Source: Novosphingobium jiangmenense (GTDB lineage: Bacteria; Pseudomonadota; Alphaproteobacteria; Sphingomonadales; Sphingomonadaceae). From it: DNA of 64,000 nucleotides. The notes under the pieces are model-generated. The model was not told where the DNA came from and did no database searches. It saw only the letters and a program-made list of their open reading frames with translations. Shown here one piece after another: positions 56,979 through 64,000 of this stretch (the first letter of the stretch is position 1; each line of letters starts with the position of its first letter). The stretch is from the NCBI RefSeq assembly GCF_015694345.1, contig NZ_JADQDC010000004.1:248001-312000 (forward strand), in the 5' to 3' direction. A program made the translations under genes and the position numbers.

Positions 56979-57449
56979 TCAGGCGCCCGTTGCGGGATTC
57001 ATCTCGGGAATTTGCAGAATTCTCTGCCGACGCTTGGGCGGGACATCGTTGCTGGTCGCCCGCAGTTCGTGCAGGCGGGCTTCGGCCTTGCGCAAGGCGT
57101 CGGCGACCTTTTCGTCTGCCAGTGCCGCAATGCACTCGTAATCCTCGATGATGCTGCGCACGGCTTGCGTCGTTCGCTTGAGGGCGCTCTGATAGGCCTC
57201 GCAGTTCAGTCCGCGATGCAGCGCGACAGCGGCGGCGCCAACGAAGCTGAGGGCCGCGACATAGCTGTCATCCGTTGTGGAAAGTGCCACGGAACCGGCC
57301 GCTACCGGCAGTACGATACTGATCAGCTGAAGCGGCCAACTGCCCACACGGACCCAGAACAACTGGCGGCGAAGGCTCTCGTCCTCGTATCCGAGTTGCT
57401 CCACCCGGATTGCGGCAAAGTGACGATAGCGCGTAACCTCTTCCGACAT
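56979..57449 (-). CDS. Two-TM protein, SLATT/DUF4231-like
   Basis: 156 aa from ATG 57449 (GGGGGGAACGTC upstream). A polar N-terminal helix (~5-35) leads to two TM helices (residues ~37-55, PLQLISIVLPVAAGSVAL; ~62-78, VAALSFVGAAAVALH), then a long charged C-terminal helix (~85-140, QSALKRTTQAVRSIIEDYECIAALAD). This head-TM-TM-coil plan and length resemble the SLATT/DUF4231 group, some of which are effectors in nucleotide-sensing defence. The similarity is from pattern only and no sensor gene is near, so the function is open. Confidence 0.7.
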   Translation of the reverse strand: MSEEVTRYRHFAAIRVEQLGYEDESLRRQLFWVRVGSWPLQLISIVLPVAAGSVALSTTDDSYVAALSFVGAAAVALHRGLNCEAYQSALKRTTQAVRSIIEDYECIAALADEKVADALRKAEARLHELRATSNDVPPKRRQRILQIPEMNPATGA

Positions 57450-57502
57450 GACGTTCCCCCCGGAAAGCCATGAAAGAGTGTCGCAACCCTGCGGTTTTGC
57501 CA

Positions 57503-57535
57503 AACGAAAAAGGCGGAGCCGAAGCCCCGCCTTTC
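57503..57535 (-). terminator. Terminator after rplL
   Basis: On the minus strand AGGCGGGGC-TTCG-GCTCCGCCT (one G-U pair) is followed by TTTTTCG. It closes the rplJ-rplL transcript and separates it from the two-TM gene. Confidence 0.9.
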
Positions 57536-57566
57536 CCTGTATCTTGTCCGGAAGACCGGAAGAAGA

Positions 57567-57944
57567 TTACTTGACTTCGACGGTGCCGCCGGCTTCTTCG
57601 ATCTTCTTCTTGATGTCTTCGGCTTCAGCCTTCGACACGCCTTCCTTGATCGCCTTCGGAGCGCCTTCGACCAGCGCCTTGGCTTCGGTCAGGCCCAGGT
57701 TGGTGATCGCGCGGACTTCCTTGATGACCTGGATCTTCTTGCCACCGTCGCCGGTCAGGATGACGTCGAATTCGGTCTTCTCTTCAGCGGCTTCAGCAGC
57801 GGCGCCACCGGCAGCCGGAGCAGCAACGGCGACAGCGGCAGCAGCCGAAACGCCCCAGGCTTCTTCAAGAGCCTTGGCGAGGTCAGCGGCTTCGAGGACG
57901 GTCAGCTTCGAAAGTTCTTCAACGAGCTTGGCGATATCGGCCAT
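57567..57944 (-). CDS. rplL: 50S ribosomal protein L7/L12
   Basis: 125 aa. N-terminal dimer domain ([28 protein letters not shown]), Ala-rich hinge ([17 protein letters not shown]) and C-terminal domain that binds elongation factors ([36 protein letters not shown]). Start ATG 57944 with a good site (CAGGAGTG). It follows rplJ by 72 bases. It is transcribed away from rpoB. Confidence 0.98.
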   Translation of the reverse strand: MADIAKLVEELSKLTVLEAADLAKALEEAWGVSAAAAVAVAAPAAGGAAAEAAEEKTEFDVILTGDGGKKIQVIKEVRAITNLGLTEAKALVEGAPKAIKEGVSKAEAEDIKKKIEEAGGTVEVK

Positions 57945-58016
57945 GGTATTTCACTCCTGATCTTGTGGTGCCCGCGTGCCCGAGTGGCGCGGCGAGCGTA
58001 AATCGAACGAACTGTC

Positions 58017-58529
58017 TTATGCGGCTTCCTTGGCGTAGGCACCGAAGACGCGGGCCAGCTTGGCCGCCGGAGCGGTTGCGAGCTGAGCGATCTTGGTTGC
58101 CGGAGCCTGGACGAGGCCGATGAGCTTGGCGCGCAGCTCGTCGAGCGAGGGCATCGAGGCCAGAGCCTTCACGCCTTCCGCGTCGAGAACCTGCGAACCC
58201 ATTGCACCGCCGACGATTTCGATCTTGTCGGTGGTCTTGGCGAACTCGACGACTGCCTTGGCGGCGGCGACGGGATCGGCCGAGGCAGCGATCGCGGTCG
58301 GACCGGTGAAGAAATCACCCAGACCTTCGTAATCGGTGCCTGCAACGGCAAGCTTGGCAAGACGGTTCTTCGCAACCTTGTAGGTCGCGCCCGCTTCACG
58401 GATCTTCGTGCGCAGGGCGGTGGACTGGGCCACCGTCATGCCGAGGTTGCGGGTGATGACCACCGCGCCGGCCTCGTTGAAGACGCCGTTCAGGAAGGCG
58501 ACCGAATCGGCTTTCTGCGAACGATCCAT
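58017..58529 (-). CDS. rplJ: 50S ribosomal protein L10
   Basis: 170 aa from ATG 58529 (AAGGAG, 6 bases upstream). [35 protein letters not shown] and the C-terminal L7/L12 binding helices are typical. L10 forms the ribosomal stalk base and represses its own operon through the leader RNA. It is the first gene of a two-gene unit with rplL; rplK and rplA are not upstream in this window. Confidence 0.97.
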   Translation of the reverse strand: MDRSQKADSVAFLNGVFNEAGAVVITRNLGMTVAQSTALRTKIREAGATYKVAKNRLAKLAVAGTDYEGLGDFFTGPTAIAASADPVAAAKAVVEFAKTTDKIEIVGGAMGSQVLDAEGVKALASMPSLDELRAKLIGLVQAPATKIAQLATAPAAKLARVFGAYAKEAA

Positions 58530-58586
58530 GCCATACTCCTTCACATGTGACTGAACCGGGAGGCCCGGACAGTCGGCTACTGCTTG

Positions 58587-58604
58587 CCCCCGCGAAAGCG
58601 GGGG
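58587..58604. repeat. REP-like hairpin in the rplJ leader
   Basis: CCCCCGC-GAAA-GCGGGGG, a perfect 7-bp stem with a GAAA loop on the plus strand. The core CCCGC-N4-GCGGG is shared with the repeats at 29488 and 34469. Confidence 0.6.
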
Positions 58605-58784
58605 TCGATGGCCCGAAGGCCACCGGCGAGTCCGTGACAAGGGAAGGAGATGCGCCATAAAAGACGCGAGGGGCGCCACGATCCTGAAGGAGCGAGGGGC
58701 CTTGAAACTCTTTTCCCCGTCTAGGCTGGAGATTAAGTGCGGGCAGATCCCGCACGCCAACTGTCTCGGACGGATGATCGGCAA

Positions 58785-58817
58785 ACCAAAAGAGGCCCAC
58801 CGGTCGGGGCGGGCCTC
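58785..58817 (-). terminator. Terminator after the HTH/DUF2975 operon
   Basis: On the minus strand GAGGCCC...GGGCCTC (7-bp stem, 12-base loop) is followed by TTTTGG. It lies 29 bases after the HTH gene stop. Confidence 0.82.
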
Positions 58818-58845
58818 TGGAGGATTCGGGTCCGGAAGTCAAGCT

Positions 58846-59067
58846 TTACGCGGATTCGGCCCCGTCCCGTTCATATCCGAGCACATCGCCGGGTTGGCAG
58901 TCGAGTTCCCGGCAGATCGCCTCGAGCGTGGAGAAGCGGATTGCCTTGGCCTTGCCGGTCTTGAGGATCGAGACATTGGCGAGCGTCAGGTCGATGCGGT
59001 CGGCCAGTTCCGTCAGCGTCATGCGGCGGGCGTGGAGCAGGTCGTCGAGTTTGACATTGATCGGCAT
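58846..59067 (-). CDS. Small HTH (XRE/YozG-type) transcriptional regulator
   Basis: 73 aa from ATG 59067; ATG overlaps the DUF2975 stop by one base (TGATG), so coupling is expected. The XRE-like HTH is complete: MPINVKLDDLLHARRMTLTELADRIDLTLANVSILKTGKAKAIRFSTLEAICRELDCQPGDVLGYE. In Bacillus and many other genomes YozG-type regulators sit beside DUF2975 membrane proteins, as here. It probably binds the repeated sequences upstream of this operon. Confidence 0.93.
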   Translation of the reverse strand: MPINVKLDDLLHARRMTLTELADRIDLTLANVSILKTGKAKAIRFSTLEAICRELDCQPGDVLGYERDGAESA

Positions 59068-59597
59068 CACACGGTCCCTTCCAGATCTTCGCGCATCTGC
59101 GCTCCGGTGCGGAACACACGGGCGAGGATGAACAGGACCAGCGCGAGCAGCAGGCCGTTGCCCGAGATCGAGAGGTCGACGTCGGTCGGCTCCACCTTGT
59201 CGCCTACCCAGGCGCCGAACAGGCCCACCGGCACGGCGATGAACTGCAGCGCGATCGACATCCACGCCATGACCTTCAGGCGCTCGGCGTTCTCCGGGAT
59301 GAACGGATCGCCCGCAGCAACGCTGTCGACGATCTGCTTGAGCTTCAGGGTGAAGAACCACATCGCCGCAACCAGCGCTGCCACCGCGACCATCAGTCCG
59401 GCAAGGGCCCAGACGAACTGGGCGTTCGCGGCCTTTGGCGCTTCCTTGGCGATCTCGGCGATGATGTCGCCCTGCATGAACAGGATTACCGGCACGGCGA
59501 TCACGCAGGCGGCAGCGGCAACGATGAACACTGCCATGAAGAAGACCAGCAGGGCGCGGGCAAGGCCGAGCAGCGGGTCGGATCGGAACGAGGACAT
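59067..59597 (-). CDS. DUF2975 family membrane protein
   Basis: 176 aa from ATG 59597 with GGAGGG 8 bases upstream. Four TM helices (~13-40, ~60-82, ~110-132, ~143-163). Family features include the FxPENAERLK segment between helices 2 and 3 (GDPFIPENAERLKVMAW). DUF2975 members are uncharacterised and usually neighbour a small HTH gene. The HTH gene overlaps its stop. Confidence 0.9.
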   Translation of the reverse strand: MSSFRSDPLLGLARALLVFFMAVFIVAAAACVIAVPVILFMQGDIIAEIAKEAPKAANAQFVWALAGLMVAVAALVAAMWFFTLKLKQIVDSVAAGDPFIPENAERLKVMAWMSIALQFIAVPVGLFGAWVGDKVEPTDVDLSISGNGLLLALVLFILARVFRTGAQMREDLEGTV

Positions 59598-59626
59598 GGT
59601 GTTTCCCTCCTGTTGAACGGTGACGG

Positions 59627-59779
59627 TCAGGCGACGAGCGGAAGCTGGTAGGTCGCCATGACCGGACCTTCGGCGCGTGCGAACGATGCCGGGCCCGCGT
59701 CCACCGTCGGCAACCACAGCGTGGCAGCCAGCAGCAGCGAGAGGATCGCGGCGGCGGTCTGGGGAATGAGGCGGGGCAT
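59627..59779 (-). CDS. Small exported or membrane peptide (50 aa)
   Basis: 50 aa from ATG 59779, with GGAG (CGGAGAACGATCA) 9 bases upstream. One hydrophobic helix (TAAAILSLLLAATLWLPTV, ~8-26) is followed by a short Ala-rich tail ending YQLPLVA. It may be a signal-anchored or secreted peptide. 29 bases separate it from DUF2975, so it is the first gene of the operon. Below usual length limits; pattern is familiar in sphingomonads, function unknown. Confidence 0.65.
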   Translation of the reverse strand: MPRLIPQTAAAILSLLLAATLWLPTVDAGPASFARAEGPVMATYQLPLVA

Positions 59780-59801
59780 TGATCGTTCTCCGATATGGTC
59801 G

Positions 59802-59875
59802 ATATCGAAATTCAATAATGCCGATTCGGCTTATCGTCAATCAATAATATCGAAAAACAATATTTGGCTTATCGT
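59802..59875 (-). promoter_or_regulatory. AT-rich operator and promoter region with repeated elements
   Basis: The element ATATCGAAAwwCAATA occurs twice (59802-59817 and 59847-59862), and GGCTTATCGT occurs twice (59828-59837 and 59866-59875). Such paired repeats next to an HTH gene suggest autoregulation by the downstream XRE protein. The AT content is well above that of neighbours. Confidence 0.65.
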
Positions 59876-59903
59876 TTCTCGGATGTGATGCGTAGGCAGC
59901 ACG

Positions 59904-59941
59904 CAAAAGCGGCCCCGTCCGGAGGGGTGGACGAGGCCGCT
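59904..59941 (-). terminator. Terminator after the proline-rich membrane protein
   Basis: On the minus strand GCGGCCTCGTCC...GGACGGGGCCGC (12-bp stem, one mismatch) is followed by TTTTGCG. It lies about 50 bases after the gene. Confidence 0.8.
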
Positions 59942-59992
59942 TCCCTTCACCACGACGTGGCGACGGGTGAAGGATTGGGGGAGTTCGAAGGA

Positions 59993-60841
59993 TCAGGCGC
60001 TGGCGTAGTCGCCCGCGATTGCGGGCTCGGTCGGGCGAGGTGTCCCGGTCGGGACGTCGCTCCGCGCCGCCATCGACTGGACCATGATCCGCGCACGACG
60101 GCGGCGCGCCTTGCGCGAACGGAACGGGTTCGCAGCGTCCGGCGGCGAGGCGACGATGCTCTCGATCAGGGCTGCACGCTCACCGGAAGTGCCGACGACC
60201 GGGGTGGAAGCCATGGGCACCGCAGAGAGGCGCGCAGGCGGTACAGGTGGAGTAACGCGGCTCTCGGGCTGCGGTCGCAGGGCAGGGCGGGTGGCGACAG
60301 GCGGCACGAAGTCCACGTCCTCTTCATAAGGACGCCGCCTGCGGCTCATGGCAAGGCCAACGCCGCCAAGGACGAGCAGCGTCGCCGCAGCGCCAACCGG
60401 CAGCGCCCAGTCCGGCGCGCCCGGTTCATTGCTGGCGACAGGCGGCGGCGGAGCTGCCTCCCGCGTATCCGGGGCGGGGGCAGCCACCGGCGCCGTGACT
60501 GGCGGCGTCACCGTTTCGCTATCCTCGCGTGCAGCAGCCGGGCTGGCGGGAGCAGCGGTTCTGGCCGCAGTCCGCGCCGTTGTCGGCGAGCGCGCCGCCG
60601 GCTTTGCTATATCCGTGGCAACGGGCTCCGCTACGGGCGCACTGGTCACTACCGGAGCAGGCGCAGGCGAAACGGGCTCCGGCACCGGGATCACGATGGT
60701 CGGCGCAACCGGTGCTGCAACGACCGGCGCATCAGTCACGGGTACGGTAGCGTCCTGTGCAAAGGCGGTTCCTGCAGAAAGCATCAGCATGGCAGAAATC
60801 GCCATGGTGTTGCGGGGCGACATGGTGTTGAGCTTGTTCAT
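59993..60841 (-). CDS. Proline/alanine/valine-rich single-pass membrane protein
   Basis: 282 aa. A signal peptide (AISAMLMLSAGTAFA-QD) is followed by a ~120-residue exported stretch that is almost only Pro, Ala, Val, Thr and Ser. A TM (WALPVGAAATLLVLGGVGLAMS, ~145-166) ends in RRRRPYEEDVDF, and a cytoplasmic tail is rich in Arg (RKARRRRARIMVQSMAARSD). No domain is recognised; the composition suggests a wall-spanning or structural protein. It is divergent from rpoB across 444 bases. Confidence 0.78.
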   Translation of the reverse strand: MNKLNTMSPRNTMAISAMLMLSAGTAFAQDATVPVTDAPVVAAPVAPTIVIPVPEPVSPAPAPVVTSAPVAEPVATDIAKPAARSPTTARTAARTAAPASPAAAREDSETVTPPVTAPVAAPAPDTREAAPPPPVASNEPGAPDWALPVGAAATLLVLGGVGLAMSRRRRPYEEDVDFVPPVATRPALRPQPESRVTPPVPPARLSAVPMASTPVVGTSGERAALIESIVASPPDAANPFRSRKARRRRARIMVQSMAARSDVPTGTPRPTEPAIAGDYASA

Positions 60842-60909
60842 GAAGCGAAAACGCGACGAACCGCAGATAAGGTTCCCTATTGGCGATGAACGGTGACGTT
60901 ATTGCCAGT

Positions 60910-60947
60910 AAGATGCAGCATCTTGCGACGCCTGAAACAATGTTTCA
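60910..60947. promoter_or_regulatory. Pair of 15-base palindromes between the divergent genes
   Basis: AAGATGC-A-GCATCTT (60910-60924) and TGAAACA-A-TGTTTCA (60933-60947) are both perfect 7+1+7 palindromes, eight bases apart. They look like dimeric-repressor operators, 84-121 bases before the rpoB -35 box and 69-106 bases from the start of the proline-rich gene. The binding protein is unknown. Confidence 0.5.
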
Positions 60948-61030
60948 TGGTTTCTGAACCGTTGTTCATGGACTGCATTCATTACTTGCGGCGCCTGCGG
61001 CCGTGAGCTTCCGCCTCGCGGTCCACCCCT

Positions 61031-61059
61031 TTGACTTCGCAACAGCCGTGCCCTATATG
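61031..61059 (+). promoter_or_regulatory. Predicted promoter of rpoB
   Basis: TTGACT, a 17-base spacer and TATATG form a near-consensus housekeeping promoter. It gives a leader of about 220 bases before ATG 61286. Confidence 0.75.
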
Positions 61060-61285
61060 CCGCCCCTGTTCGTCGCTTCGAGCAAGGCCGTCCCATGCGC
61101 AGGGGGTGGCTCGGGAAGGAAGCGAAGGGCAATCCATCTGACGCAAAAGGCTGCGGGCCATGGCTTCCGTTCGACGGAGCGCCGTGCGCTGTGCGGCCTT
61201 TCGCTGTTTGGTGGCGCCATCCTTGCGCGTGGCAGAATTTCCGCCGGTTTTCCGGCCATTTGTTGAGAAGAGGCTCGCAACCTTT

Positions 61286-64000
<2,715 letters not shown>

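Larger units (their letters stand above)
58530..58845 (-). other. L10 operon leader and preceding intergenic region (316 bases)
   Basis: Read on the minus strand the region holds the terminator of the HTH operon, a 7-bp inverted repeat GTGCGGG-N5-CCCGCAC around 58737-58755, and then an untranslated leader of about 200 bases. The leader contains two short hairpins (58587-58604, CCCCCGC-GAAA-GCGGGGG, and 58610-58621, GGCC-CGAA-GGCC). L10 leaders bind L10-L7/L12 for feedback control; the two hairpins are candidates, unproven. No ORF seen. Confidence 0.55.
60842..61285. other. Intergenic region upstream of rpoB (444 bases)
   Basis: Contains two 15-base palindromes (60910-60924, 60933-60947), the rpoB promoter (61031-61059) and a ~220-base untranslated leader of rpoB. 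The proline-rich gene starts at the left edge. An open frame at 61003-61266 (plus) and one on the other strand show no resemblance and no ribosome-binding sites, and are not called. Confidence 0.6.

Overview
The window is 64 kb of GC-rich chromosomal DNA from an alphaproteobacterium, most likely a sphingomonad of the Novosphingobium/Sphingobium type. Evidence: DUF1465 (RcdA-like), DUF1013 (TrcR) and DUF1153 (SciP) cell-cycle proteins, DUF1192 and two small DUF465 (YdcH) genes, a PTS-Ntr PtsP, a CIRCE-controlled groESL, and the order proA-nadD-rsfS-rlmH-envC-like-ctpA. It reads as a core chromosomal segment. I see no insertion sequence, prophage, integrase, CRISPR array, rRNA or tRNA gene.

Layout. 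1-3.3 kb: membrane-protein fragment, DUF4230, metallo-beta-lactamase-fold hydrolase, RcdA-like protein and two divergent YdcH genes. 3.3-11 kb: ptsP, a RodZ-like HTH/DUF4115 protein, a CpoB-like periplasmic protein, tilS and ftsH. 11-19.7 kb: DUF3667, an M23 peptidase, hemB, a gamma-carbonic-anhydrase-like protein, DUF167, DUF1275, truncated haemoglobin, and an ATP-dependent DNA ligase coupled to its exonuclease. 19.8-25 kb: EF-hand lipoprotein, clpA, DUF1192, quinone oxidoreductase, trcR. 25-33.8 kb: bactofilin with its M23 partner, then proA-nadD-rsfS-rlmH-envC-like-ctpA-dsbB-coq7. 33.8-43.4 kb: secreted protein, fabI-brkB-dnaJ-like operon, pdxH, CDF transporter, PhzF-like protein, serine hydrolase, mnmA and sciP with an uncharacterised partner. 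43.4-57.5 kb: RND efflux pair, DUF445, GNAT, hybrid histidine kinase, groESL, MATE transporter, a second histidine kinase and a two-TM protein. 57.5-64 kb: rplL and rplJ on the minus strand, a small HTH/DUF2975/peptide operon, a proline-rich membrane protein, and rpoB on the plus strand running off the end.

Themes. Many genes serve the envelope: three M23/LytM proteins, bactofilin, RodZ-like, CpoB-like, CtpA, DsbB, FtsH and FabI. Three genes belong to families acting on the CtrA cell-cycle circuit (rcdA-like, trcR, sciP). The most unusual structure is the split of the normally co-directional rplJL-rpoBC block: rplJL face away from rpoB, and an HTH/DUF2975/50-aa operon with repeated operator-like sequences lies between them. 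Start codons were chosen from ribosome-binding sites and family alignments recalled from memory. Several are GTG or TTG and are flagged as such.
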